Origin: a virus
Direction: 5' to 3' (one strand)
Length of the DNA: 47,804 nt
IMG/VR virus record: IMGVR_UViG_3300032783_000003
Location: 1-47,804 of that record
Numbering within the stretch: the stretch's first letter is position 1; each line of letters opens with the position of its first letter. Shown in pieces: positions 1 to 6,921 of this stretch. The position numbers were made by a program, and so were the translations under genes. The notes below the pieces were generated by a model. The model was not told the DNA's origin and did no database searches. It was given only the letters and a program-made list of their open reading frames with translations.

Positions 1-1
1 C

Positions 2-46
2 AAACGACAGGCTCGGAAAGCTCGTCGAAGGAAGATGCGCAAGTGA
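2..46 (+). CDS. C-terminal end of an upstream gene (partial)
   Basis: An open frame runs from the window edge to a TGA at 44-46 and encodes about 14 residues, very rich in Arg and Lys (KRQARKARRRKMRK). A basic tail like this fits a nucleic-acid-binding or small phage protein, but the rest lies outside the window, so no function is assigned. The stop overlaps the GTG start of the next gene (GTGA arrangement), the coupling used throughout this region, which is the main reason to believe the frame is coding. Confidence 0.45.
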   Translation, partial: KRQARKARRRKMRK

Positions 47-525
47 TCCGTATCCGCACCGAGACCCATACGATCCCCGAAGAGACCTACACTGAGACAT
101 TCTACGGGTGTCCTCAATGTAACTTTGAGGCTAGCTCCACTGAAGATGTACAGGTCCATTACGGCAAGACTCATGCCGTCAAAGACATTAAGACGGTCGG
201 AAATACCGAATGCTATCTCATTGAGAGCGAATACGATTTTGAGGCCTGGTGGAACGCTAGAGATGTGATCGACATCCAGAAGCCCTCTGAGTTCAAAGGT
301 CCAGGATGGTATTACGTCGAATGTAAGTTGGAGCGTTGTCCACGGAATTGTTGTAATGACCTTGCATCCCGAGCTAGGCCGATCTCTGACCTACTTTCTG
401 AACTGGAAGATAGCGCTGCCAAGCTGATAGCTGAATCCCTCAAACTTACACGGTTGCAGGCTATGGCAATGTCTGGTAAACTGCTCCCAAAAAAGCTAGA
501 TTACTTTTTGGAGACTACCACATGA
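43..525 (+). CDS. Hypothetical protein with N-terminal C2H2-type zinc finger
   Basis: A 160-residue protein starting at GTG. Residues about 22-43 contain CPQC followed by H-x4-H (HYGKTH), the spacing of a C2H2-type zinc finger. A second Cys pair lies further on (ERCPRNCC). The C-terminal third is predicted helical. The start overlaps the previous stop and the stop overlaps the next ATG (ATGA), so it sits inside a translationally coupled operon. Function is unknown; DNA binding or a protein-protein zinc module is possible. The start choice rests on the GTGA overlap. Confidence 0.75.
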   Translation: MIRIRTETHTIPEETYTETFYGCPQCNFEASSTEDVQVHYGKTHAVKDIKTVGNTECYLIESEYDFEAWWNARDVIDIQKPSEFKGPGWYYVECKLERCPRNCCNDLASRARPISDLLSELEDSAAKLIAESLKLTRLQAMAMSGKLLPKKLDYFLETTT

Positions 526-1169
526 CCGTCTGGGCCACATCCGACCTGCACCTACAGCACGTCAACATACTGCGTTATAGCCGACGAAGCTTCATAACCG
601 GCAAGGACCCCAAAACTGGGTTGCCTACCCCTACGCCTGATGACGTTGAGCGTATGACGCGGGAGGTCATCACCCGTTACAACGCTAGGGTTCAACCAGG
701 AGATCTGGTCTACATCCTAGGTGACCTGGCTATGGGCCAAAAGGACAAGCATCCTGAACTGCTCCGTCAGCTCAATGGTACTAAGATCCTGGTCTACGGC
801 AACCACGATGAACGCTTCATCAAGGACCCTACGACCAAGAAGAGCAGGCCCGAGACCCTGGATGAAATCAGGGCTCGTTACCTCGGTATGGGCTTTTCCG
901 AGGTCTACGACCACCTCATGGTGACCCACCCAGATTACGGGTTGATCTACATGAGGCATATCCCGGACCCTAACTTCACTGGGAACTTACATTTTTGTGG
1001 CCATGTACACGAAGACTTCGACCGTATCGGCAACATCATCAACGTTGGAGTGGACGTTCGTGATTTGGAGCCGAAGACCTTCAAGGAGCTGGTGGAGGCC
1101 CCCTTCAAGGGCTACTTGACAGACAAGCCACACCGGCCTATGGAAGATTACGCAAAGGACAAGAACTGA
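522..1169 (+). CDS. Calcineurin-like metallophosphoesterase
   Basis: A 215-residue protein with the ordered motifs of the calcineurin-like phosphoesterase family: an N-terminal D-x-H (SDLHLQH, D8 and H10), GDLAMG, YGNHDE and a C-terminal GHVHED. These residues bind the two catalytic metal ions. Length and motif order match small phage and bacterial members that hydrolyse phosphomonoesters or phosphodiesters; the substrate cannot be told from sequence. The ATG overlaps the previous TGA (ATGA), and the next gene, a P-loop kinase, starts within the stop codon. The pairing suggests nucleic-acid end processing or nucleotide turnover, which is inference. Confidence 0.9.
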   Translation: MTVWATSDLHLQHVNILRYSRRSFITGKDPKTGLPTPTPDDVERMTREVITRYNARVQPGDLVYILGDLAMGQKDKHPELLRQLNGTKILVYGNHDERFIKDPTTKKSRPETLDEIRARYLGMGFSEVYDHLMVTHPDYGLIYMRHIPDPNFTGNLHFCGHVHEDFDRIGNIINVGVDVRDLEPKTFKELVEAPFKGYLTDKPHRPMEDYAKDKN

Positions 1170-1648
1170 TGCGTAAGGTCACAGTCATGAGGGGCATTCC
1201 CGGTAGCGGGAAGAGTACCCAAGTCAGAAAGATCATCCAGGCTCCCCGTCCATTCGGATCGAGCCTGGGTGTTTGCTCGGCCGATTACTTCTTTGTTGGC
1301 CCGGATGGTGTCTACCGGTTCGATGCTTCCAAACTCGGAGAGGCCCATAAGAGCTGTCTCAAACGATTCTTGGAGTTTACCAACTCCAACTTTAACCACA
1401 TCGTGGTGGACAATACCAACATCAATCCTATGGATGCTGTACCCTACGTTGCAGTTGCTGAGGCCTTGGGCTATGATGTGGAAATTGTACAGGTCGATTG
1501 CGATCCTGTCGTAGCTGCATCCCGGAATGTTCATGGAGTCCCGGCAGCCAAGATTAAGGAAATGGCTGATAGGCTCCAGAAAATCAAACCCCCAAAACAC
1601 TGGAAAATCACGCATGTCAACCCCCAAAATCCCCCAAGCACCGTATAA
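1169..1648 (+). CDS. P-loop kinase of the AAA_33 / polynucleotide kinase-like type
   Basis: A 159-residue protein with a Walker A motif right at the N-terminus (GIPGSGKST, residues 9-17). It is followed by an S-A-D-Y-F segment and a VVDNTN motif around residue 70, the pattern of AAA_33/zeta-toxin/PNK-like small-molecule or polynucleotide kinases, in which an Asp near CSADY acts as base. It is shorter than T4 Pnkp and lacks a phosphatase domain. That role could be filled by the coupled phosphoesterase upstream, though this is inference. The C-terminus overlaps the next gene by 35 bases. Confidence 0.85.
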   Translation: MRKVTVMRGIPGSGKSTQVRKIIQAPRPFGSSLGVCSADYFFVGPDGVYRFDASKLGEAHKSCLKRFLEFTNSNFNHIVVDNTNINPMDAVPYVAVAEALGYDVEIVQVDCDPVVAASRNVHGVPAAKIKEMADRLQKIKPPKHWKITHVNPQNPPSTV

Positions 1649-1865
1649 CTTCTACGGAGATGTAACCGTAGTGGTTCGCAGGCGTCTGAGGGTATCGGCC
1701 ACTTTTGAGAATGGCCCTCCTGAAATCGAAGAGATGCTCGAAGTCCTCCAAAATGGGGATTACGATGACATCTATGATGAAGAAGACCTCGAGATTATGA
1801 CCGTCGAAAGCATTGATAACGATGCTGAAGAAGACGACTCCAAGGAGGATGACAGTGAAGAGTGA
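1614..1865 (+). CDS. Small acidic hypothetical protein
   Basis: An 83-residue protein whose last third is almost entirely Asp and Glu (about 30 residues ending DSEE). I place the start at the ATG at 1614, inside the end of the kinase gene, because the upstream part of the frame reads like an out-of-frame copy of the kinase. Strongly acidic small phage proteins are often DNA mimics or inhibitors of host nucleic-acid enzymes; that is only a possibility here. The stop overlaps the next start. Confidence 0.65.
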   Translation: MSTPKIPQAPYNFYGDVTVVVRRRLRVSATFENGPPEIEEMLEVLQNGDYDDIYDEEDLEIMTVESIDNDAEEDDSKEDDSEE

Positions 1866-2037
1866 AGGAATGGGCACCTTGGCGGCCCACCTAAGGGTTG
1901 AGACCAACAAGCGGCAGGAAGCTATTCGTACCACCGATACACGTGGTTTCGATCCAAGCTTCTTTCACGAGGCCAGAGCGTTCATTGCAGGTTTGAACTT
2001 CGCCCTAAAGAAGCTCGAAGAGATTCAAGGACATTAA
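1855..2037 (+). CDS. Small hypothetical protein
   Basis: A 60-residue protein. The start is set at GTG 1855 because a perfect Shine-Dalgarno AAGGAGG (1842-1848) lies six bases upstream, inside the end of the acidic gene. An in-frame ATG at 1849 would sit directly on that site, and an ATG at 1870 is a weaker alternative. The C-terminal half (EARAFIAGLNFALKKLEEI) is a predicted amphipathic helix. No family recognised. An HNH gene follows immediately. Confidence 0.65.
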   Translation: MKSEGMGTLAAHLRVETNKRQEAIRTTDTRGFDPSFFHEARAFIAGLNFALKKLEEIQGH

Positions 2038-2059
2038 CACCTTGGAGGTAAAAAGAAAA

Positions 2060-2455
2060 ATGGAAGTAAAAGTAACACCGAAAGGCAACCTATACACTGT
2101 AAAAGATGGTGTAGTCACAATGGAACTAACTCAAGGTATGCAATGTACCTTTGATGAGAGGGATCTACCTCTCGTTGAGAACCATAAGTGGCATTATCAT
2201 TTGAATGGCAAGCGAAAATATGGCTACGCTGAGACGGCCTGGCCTGGCAATGAGGGTACCAAAAAGATTGTTAAGATGCATCGATTGATCGTCTCCGAGC
2301 ATCTTGGCAAGCACCTCAGTCATGCCGTCTTAGACGACATTGACCATAAGGATCATAATACCCTTAACAACTGTTATGGGAATATCTGGGAAGCAGGTAA
2401 GAAGGGGAACGCTAAGAATCGGAATCCAAAAAAATCTAGAAAGAGGTATTCATGA
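2060..2455 (+). CDS. HNH homing-type endonuclease
   Basis: A 131-residue protein. The C-terminal half has the HNH_3-type pattern found in phage homing endonucleases: MHRLIV, then D-I-D-H-K-D-H-N-T-L-N-N and N-I-W-E-A, where the His/Asn residues form the beta-beta-alpha metal site. The N-terminal part resembles the beta-rich DNA-binding portion of this class. A Shine-Dalgarno GGAGG at 2044-2048 selects the ATG at 2060. The gene is more AT-rich than its neighbours and sits as a compact insert between two unrelated genes, as expected of a selfish element. The stop overlaps the next ATG. Confidence 0.8.
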   Translation: MEVKVTPKGNLYTVKDGVVTMELTQGMQCTFDERDLPLVENHKWHYHLNGKRKYGYAETAWPGNEGTKKIVKMHRLIVSEHLGKHLSHAVLDDIDHKDHNTLNNCYGNIWEAGKKGNAKNRNPKKSRKRYS

Positions 2456-2934
2456 TCTTCACACTCCTAGTCGCCTACCAGCTCAAACACTTTCTAGCCG
2501 ATTACCCTCTCCAGGGTAAGTACATGCTGGGTAAGTTCCTTGATAAGGGCTGGGTAAAGCCCTTGGCTGCTCACGTAGCAGTCCATGGGGCTATGACGGC
2601 TGGTATAGCTTTCCTAGTCGGGAAACCTCACCTAGCTCTCCCGTTGGCCCTTCTGGATGCCTCCATTCATTTTGTTATGGACCGCATCAAGGCTGGGAGG
2701 AAGTACCTGGGACGTTTCAAGCCGCTCACTGCTACTCAATACCTAGGATATGAGCATCTTCTGAGTTTACCGGAGTATCATGGTACCAAAAACCCCGAAG
2801 GTCCAGATTTTACCAAGAAAGTCGAGGCTCGAAAAGCCATCCAAGGCAATACCTTCTTCTGGTGGTCCCTTGGGCTGGATCAAATGGTACATCACCTGAC
2901 ACATTACATTTGCATATATTTTCTGTTGGCTTGA
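2452..2934 (+). CDS. DUF3307 family membrane protein
   Basis: A 160-residue hydrophobic protein with the DUF3307 features: an N-terminal membrane segment ending in H-x3-ADYPLQ, a second hydrophobic stretch (about residues 40-70) with paired His residues, then H-F-V-M-D-R-I-K, and a C-terminal segment with D-Q-M-V-H-H. Members are predicted inner-membrane proteins of unknown function that occur in bacteria and in large phages. The many conserved His/Asp in or near the membrane hint at a metal-binding or enzymatic role. Coupled to the HNH gene by an ATGA overlap. Confidence 0.8.
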   Translation: MIFTLLVAYQLKHFLADYPLQGKYMLGKFLDKGWVKPLAAHVAVHGAMTAGIAFLVGKPHLALPLALLDASIHFVMDRIKAGRKYLGRFKPLTATQYLGYEHLLSLPEYHGTKNPEGPDFTKKVEARKAIQGNTFFWWSLGLDQMVHHLTHYICIYFLLA

Positions 2935-2994
2935 CATCACTCAAATCATCAGTCACCTTGTTGTTGGCAGTTCAATCCCAAAGGAGTACCAAAC

Positions 2995-4458
2995 ATGAGC
3001 AGTCGTCAGCCCCAAGCCAAAGTTTTAGACATCGAAGTCAAGCTGGCTTCCATTCAAGAGAAGGAAGCTATCTACCAGAAGCTTGCTGATACCATCAGCC
3101 AACAGGTCCCAGCCAACGAGCTGGTAAGCTTGATCGAATGGCTTGCCCGTTATCGGGATTCATTCGAGCAAGTTGTGTCCTTCAGCGAAGTCTTCGACGC
3201 CTTTCCCCAGGATGGCGCAGTTGCTCTTCGCAAGGCCTTGGCAGATAAGTTCGGCTTTGTTGAGTCGAAGTCCGTCCAGTCATTCTTCGGAGCACGTCCG
3301 CCCCATATGATGGGGATCAAGACTGGTCCGAACGAGTCAGTTCAAGTTCCCTGGGGTGAGTTCGCTCTTCCTGGGTATCAGAACCTGACCGTCACGACTG
3401 GCGTGAACACCACGAAGGAAGGTTTCGTGTTCGTTCTCGGTGGCACCTACAAGCGGAAGGATGCAGAAGTGGTCAAGGACCTGGTTGATAGGGTCCGTCA
3501 CTACATCCGCGAGTACAGCATTTACCGTGGCAAGGCCATCAGCCTTGACTTCTCGGACGAATTCGATCCCGAGGAGTTTGCTGTAGAAGATGTGGCTCCA
3601 GAGTTCCTGGACCTCAGCCGGGTCAACCAAGAGGAGCTGGTTCTTCCTGAGACGGTGTACCGAATGGTTCAGGACAATCTCTTCACTCCTGTGGAGAAGA
3701 CTGATCTGTGCCGTAAGTTCGGCATCCCTCTTCGTCGTGGAGTTCTCTTGGCAGGCACCTATGGCGTCGGCAAGACCCTCACCGCTCAAATTCAGGCATT
3801 GAAGGCCACCCGGAATGGATGGACCTTCATCTACCTGAAGAACGTTCGCCACCTGGCCAATACCCTCCGAGTAGCTCGGCAGTACTCTCCTGCCGTGGTA
3901 TTCGCAGAGGATGTCGATTCCGTGATGCAAGGTGAGCAGCGCACGGACGAGATGAACGAGATCCTCAATACCGTGGATGGAATCGAGCTGAAGGGTAAGG
4001 AGGTCCTGGTGGTACTGACTACCAACCATGCCGACCGTATCAATCCAGCGATGGTTCGACCGGGCCGTATCGATGCTCTCATCGAGATGGTTCCTCCCGA
4101 CTCCGTAGCTGCTCAGAAGCTGCTCAAGGTGTACGGGAAGGGTCTGATGAATCCAGATGCAGACTTCTCGAAGGTGGGTGCCATCCTTGCTGGCCAGCGT
4201 CCAGCAATGATTGCCGAGACGGTCCAGCGGTCCAAGCTGAGTGCCGTTACCCGTATGGCGGTCAATGAGACTGAGCTGGTCATCCTTCCCGAGGATCTCG
4301 AGGCAGCCGCCCTCGGCATGAGGGGTCATACCGCTCTTGTCGATGGTGAGTCCAAGGCCAAGGGGCTGAGCGCCGCCGAAGCTCTGGCCGAGAATGTCAT
4401 TGCAGCTCTCGGACACGCCAAGAATCTCTCCAACGGTCACGCAAAGACCAACGCTTAG
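2995..4458 (+). CDS. AAA+ ATPase (first of two)
   Basis: A 487-residue AAA+ ATPase. An N-terminal domain of about 220 residues, with no recognised fold, is followed by Walker A GTYGVGKT (residues 254-261) and Walker B ending in E-D (about 300-306, VVFAEDVDS). Sensor-1-type TTNHAD and the arginine-bearing RPGRID follow. The RPGR motif places it in the classical AAA clade (FtsH/Cdc48/BCS1-like) that remodels or unfolds protein complexes. A good Shine-Dalgarno AAAGGAGTACC precedes the ATG. The gene has its own terminator, then a ClpP-like protease gene, so a cooperating unfoldase-protease pair is worth considering. Confidence 0.9.
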   Translation: MSSRQPQAKVLDIEVKLASIQEKEAIYQKLADTISQQVPANELVSLIEWLARYRDSFEQVVSFSEVFDAFPQDGAVALRKALADKFGFVESKSVQSFFGARPPHMMGIKTGPNESVQVPWGEFALPGYQNLTVTTGVNTTKEGFVFVLGGTYKRKDAEVVKDLVDRVRHYIREYSIYRGKAISLDFSDEFDPEEFAVEDVAPEFLDLSRVNQEELVLPETVYRMVQDNLFTPVEKTDLCRKFGIPLRRGVLLAGTYGVGKTLTAQIQALKATRNGWTFIYLKNVRHLANTLRVARQYSPAVVFAEDVDSVMQGEQRTDEMNEILNTVDGIELKGKEVLVVLTTNHADRINPAMVRPGRIDALIEMVPPDSVAAQKLLKVYGKGLMNPDADFSKVGAILAGQRPAMIAETVQRSKLSAVTRMAVNETELVILPEDLEAAALGMRGHTALVDGESKAKGLSAAEALAENVIAALGHAKNLSNGHAKTNA

Positions 4459-4467
4459 GATGGAACT

Positions 4468-4498
4468 AAGGGCGGCCCAATACACGGGCCGCCCTTTT
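4468..4498 (+). terminator. Rho-independent terminator
   Basis: A perfect 11-bp GC-rich stem (AAGGGCGGCCC at 4468-4478 pairing with GGGCCGCCCTT at 4486-4496), a 7-base loop and a T run at 4495-4498. It lies 10 bases after the AAA+ stop and 9 bases before the ClpP-like start, so it ends the AAA+ transcript and reduces read-through into the protease gene. Confidence 0.9.
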
Positions 4499-4506
4499 AG
4501 TATCAA

Positions 4507-5112
4507 ATGAAAACCAACCTCATTTTAAAGCTCGAAGAACACCACGAACCAAGCAAAGACGGAACCCCTGTATCAGATGTGATTTGGGTCAACGTTTTTG
4601 ATGAAGCAAACGCCAAGACCTTCTGTGAGAACGTCCTTAAGGCATCGGCCAAAGACAAGCACCAGCCTGTAATCGTCTATATCGATTCCTATGGTGGAGC
4701 TGTGGATGCCTTGGCTGCTATGATTTCTGTTTTGGACTCAATCCCCAACCAAGTCATTACCGCTTGTACCGGCAAAGCAATGAGCTGTGGTGCGATTTTG
4801 CTTTCCCATGGAGATCTGCGCCTGGTAGCTCCACATGGACGAGTAATGATACACGAGGTTAGCTCAGCCGCCTGGGGTAATATCAATGACGTTAAGACGG
4901 ATGCCAATGAGAGCATGCGATTGAATAAGTACTACATGGACCTACTGGCCAAAAACTGCGGTCTGGATAACGCCAAACAACTACCTTTCACCAACGAACG
5001 TCGGGATGTATACATGAGTGCGCAAGAAGCCCTCAAGTTTGGCATCGTTGACAAGATCGGTACCCCTAGGGTAGAAAAGGTTATTCGCTTCGACGTTCAT
5101 CTGAACAAGTAG
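4507..5112 (+). CDS. ClpP-like serine protease (S14 family)
   Basis: A 201-residue ClpP-fold protein. Visible elements: DSYGGAVD (oxyanion-forming segment, about residues 60-67), the nucleophile in GKAMSCGAILLS (Ser93), the catalytic His in RVMIHEVS (His116) and an Asp in the ERRDVYMSAQEA region (Asp167), then the family's GIVDKIG. The triad appears intact. Phage ClpP-like enzymes often act as head-maturation proteases, but no capsid genes lie nearby here. The neighbouring AAA+ ATPase suggests a regulated protease instead; this is inference. A terminator sits directly upstream, so its own promoter must be very close or read-through is used. Confidence 0.88.
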   Translation: MKTNLILKLEEHHEPSKDGTPVSDVIWVNVFDEANAKTFCENVLKASAKDKHQPVIVYIDSYGGAVDALAAMISVLDSIPNQVITACTGKAMSCGAILLSHGDLRLVAPHGRVMIHEVSSAAWGNINDVKTDANESMRLNKYYMDLLAKNCGLDNAKQLPFTNERRDVYMSAQEALKFGIVDKIGTPRVEKVIRFDVHLNK

Positions 5113-5117
5113 GACCT

Positions 5118-5324
5118 ATGCGGTTTTTGACACTATCGTTACTGTTGGTCAGATGCGCCACAGTCCCACAGCCTGTCCCCATCACAGAGGAGAATGGGGT
5201 TAAAATCCGGTATGACCTCCAGGATTGTCTGAACAAGGACGATAGGGAATACTGCTTTGATCGGGCCGATAACGCTTGCCTCAATGCCGACCTCGAACCA
5301 GATTGCCATGGAGTAGACCGATGA
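5118..5324 (+). CDS. Small lipoprotein-like protein
   Basis: A 68-residue protein with a short hydrophobic N-terminus (MRFLTLSLLLVRC) ending in a Cys at residue 13, in the position of a lipobox. The Arg before the Cys is unusual, so lipidation is uncertain. The mature part is acidic with four further Cys that could form disulfides, consistent with an exported periplasmic protein. It could be a Rz1-like spanin subunit or a superinfection factor, but neither can be shown. The stop overlaps the next ATG. Confidence 0.7.
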   Translation: MRFLTLSLLLVRCATVPQPVPITEENGVKIRYDLQDCLNKDDREYCFDRADNACLNADLEPDCHGVDR

Positions 5325-5572
5325 AAATCCTCACACCACCAGATCCTTTCGAGCCCATTGAGCTGGACTGTCCGAGCTGTGGGGCCGAGTTAGAGGCCGA
5401 CAAGATTGAAGACTTCTTCCGTGTCTCCGGTGGAGATATGCGTGAAAGTTGGGACTATGCAATTTGCAAATGTCCTTGCTGTAGTGCAAAAATAACAGTT
5501 GATAAAGACGAATTCCCAGAGTACATTTACAACAAACTGAAGGTAGGTTATACCGAAAATGAATGCCCATAA
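5321..5572 (+). CDS. Small zinc-ribbon-like protein
   Basis: An 83-residue protein with CPSCGAE near residue 20 and CPCCSAK near residue 52, two CxxC knuckles spaced as in a zinc ribbon. I start it at the ATG at 5321, which overlaps the upstream TGA (ATGA); the upstream extension of the frame copies the lipoprotein gene in another frame. Its function is unknown. Such proteins are common among phage early genes and may bind host transcription or translation components. Confidence 0.7.
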   Translation: MKILTPPDPFEPIELDCPSCGAELEADKIEDFFRVSGGDMRESWDYAICKCPCCSAKITVDKDEFPEYIYNKLKVGYTENECP

Positions 5573-5828
5573 TGGAATCCTGACCCGACTCAACACCAAT
5601 GGCACGGTTGGCCCCAATCCTCCTCGGACTGAGAGCGTTGAGGGTTACTACGAAGAAGAGCCTTGTGTAGGACTTTCCTTCGTAATCATTGGCGAAGCCC
5701 TCGATCCCAAGTTCGATAGGCGCTACTTTGCCACCTCGATTATCCAGGCTGTACGAGAAACCCCGGATGGTTGGGAGTTCGACACCATGAACAGCAGCTA
5801 CAAGCTGGTGAAGGTATTGAATGGCTGA
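5559..5828 (+). CDS. Hypothetical protein
   Basis: An 89-residue protein with no recognised domain. It overlaps the preceding gene by 14 bases and the following one by 8 bases, consistent with coupled translation, and uses the same codon style as its neighbours. The central part (SFVIIGEALDPKFDRRYFATS) looks like a compact alpha/beta fold. No function assigned. Confidence 0.65.
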   Translation: MNAHNGILTRLNTNGTVGPNPPRTESVEGYYEEEPCVGLSFVIIGEALDPKFDRRYFATSIIQAVRETPDGWEFDTMNSSYKLVKVLNG

Positions 5829-6021
5829 TTTCTGTAAACAATGTGCCGTGGGTCTCTGCGACTTCGATCTCGAGGGTGACCTAGAAGGATTGTGTAAGCC
5901 TGGAGAAACCATCCTAGTGATTTGCGAGGGCTGTGGTTTCATTCAGGTCGATCACATGGGTTATTGTATTAGCCCAGATTGTTCAGAACAACACGGCAAG
6001 CAGGAACATACCAATGGTTGA
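5821..6021 (+). CDS. Small cysteine-rich, probably zinc-binding protein
   Basis: A 66-residue protein with nine Cys and three His residues. FCKQC and CEGCG form CxxC knuckles and a further CISPDC pair follows. This composition predicts at least one structural zinc site. No known family is recognised. It is coupled to both neighbours by short overlaps and belongs with the run of tiny zinc-knuckle proteins at 5321-6021. Confidence 0.65.
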   Translation: MADFCKQCAVGLCDFDLEGDLEGLCKPGETILVICEGCGFIQVDHMGYCISPDCSEQHGKQEHTNG

Positions 6022-6244
6022 TCATATCAAAAACGAAGTCTCCGGTGGTAAGACTGTCAAGTTTATTTACTACCGAGCCCAGGAGCTTTGGTACGAGACC
6101 GAATCTGGTTTCAAATTCCCTGTGCCCATCAGCGATATTGGGGAAGCTACGTTCCTGGCTCAGGATCGTGCGATCCTGTTTATGCGTTATATTCGAAAGT
6201 ATGCAGAACAAATTCAAAAAGACTCCGGCGCAACGGAGAGTTGA
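6014..6244 (+). CDS. Hypothetical protein
   Basis: A 76-residue protein starting at the ATG at 6014, which overlaps the upstream stop. It alternates beta-type segments (VKFIYYRAQELWYETES) with a helical C-terminus (DRAILFMRYIRKYAEQIQ). No family recognised. Its 3' end is overlapped for 44 bases by the endonuclease VII-type gene. That insertion may have altered its natural C-terminus. Confidence 0.6.
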   Translation: MVDHIKNEVSGGKTVKFIYYRAQELWYETESGFKFPVPISDIGEATFLAQDRAILFMRYIRKYAEQIQKDSGATES

Positions 6245-6683
6245 TGCTAAATGGCGAGCAAAAAACCTAGACAAGATCAGGGCTCAGTGTACATCGTATT
6301 ACAATAATCACAGAGTTGAAATTTTGAAAAAGCAAACAGCCTGGTATAAGCTAAATCGTGATAAGGCAAGAGATTCAGTACTAAGGAGACTTTACGGGAT
6401 CTCTTTAGAGGGGTTCAATAAAATCCTTAAAACTCAAGGTGGCGTTTGCGCCATATGTAAAGGACCTCCTACTAAAAAAGGATTTATGGTCGATCATGAC
6501 CATAAGACAGGAAAGGTACGTGGCATTTTATGCCATCATTGTAATGCGGCGCTTGGAGCTTTACGGGATAGCCAAGTAATTGTAGCCTCCGCACTTGACT
6601 ATCTAGCAAATTTTGAGGTACAGATAAACCAATCCAACAAGGAGGAAGCCGATGTGGTACGTGACCAAGTACGGACTGACTGA
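6201..6683 (+). CDS. Recombination endonuclease VII-type HNH nuclease
   Basis: A 160-residue protein. After a Lys/Arg-rich helical N-terminus it has the endonuclease VII core: CAIC near residue 83, then V-D-H-D-H-K-T-G-K-V-R-G-I-L-C-H-H-C-N-A-A-L-G. The four Cys hold zinc and the DHDH/N residues form the nuclease site. T4 gp49 resolves branched DNA, but stand-alone copies like this are often mobile. It is AT-richer than its neighbours, overlaps genes on both sides (44 and 32 bases), and has a paralogue at 31110-31544. Both facts favour a homing element. Confidence 0.85.
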   Translation: MQNKFKKTPAQRRVDAKWRAKNLDKIRAQCTSYYNNHRVEILKKQTAWYKLNRDKARDSVLRRLYGISLEGFNKILKTQGGVCAICKGPPTKKGFMVDHDHKTGKVRGILCHHCNAALGALRDSQVIVASALDYLANFEVQINQSNKEEADVVRDQVRTD

Positions 6684-6921
6684 GGGTATCTGGGAGGTTC
6701 CAGAGGATGAGGCTACCTTGTCCGATGACAAGAAGTACCTCTACGTAGGAGAGATGGGGCACATGCCCATCCAAGTCCTCACAAGGGACTTCCACACCAC
6801 ACTCGAGGCCGCTCAAAAGCGAATTCAACAGCAGGTTGAAGCCAAGCTCCGCTCAATCGAGAAGGCCACAGCCAAGCTCAAGAGCTACAACCCCAAAGTC
6901 AAGCCCTGGACCTCAAGATGA
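6652..6921 (+). CDS. Hypothetical protein
   Basis: An 89-residue protein. A strong Shine-Dalgarno AAGGAGG precedes the ATG even though the start lies inside the end of the nuclease gene, so this gene is independently translated. The N-terminal half is predicted beta-rich. The C-terminal half is a long helix (TLEAAQKRIQQQVEAKLRSIEKATAKL) that could form a coiled coil. No family recognised. The stop overlaps the next ATG (ATGA). Confidence 0.7.
   Translation: MWYVTKYGLTEGIWEVPEDEATLSDDKKYLYVGEMGHMPIQVLTRDFHTTLEAAQKRIQQQVEAKLRSIEKATAKLKSYNPKVKPWTSR

Noticed and set aside
3337-4506. Long open frame of 389 codons on the - strand across the AAA+ gene
   Set aside because: It is antisense to a clear AAA+ ATPase with Walker motifs, its sequence resembles no fold, and it has no ribosome site.
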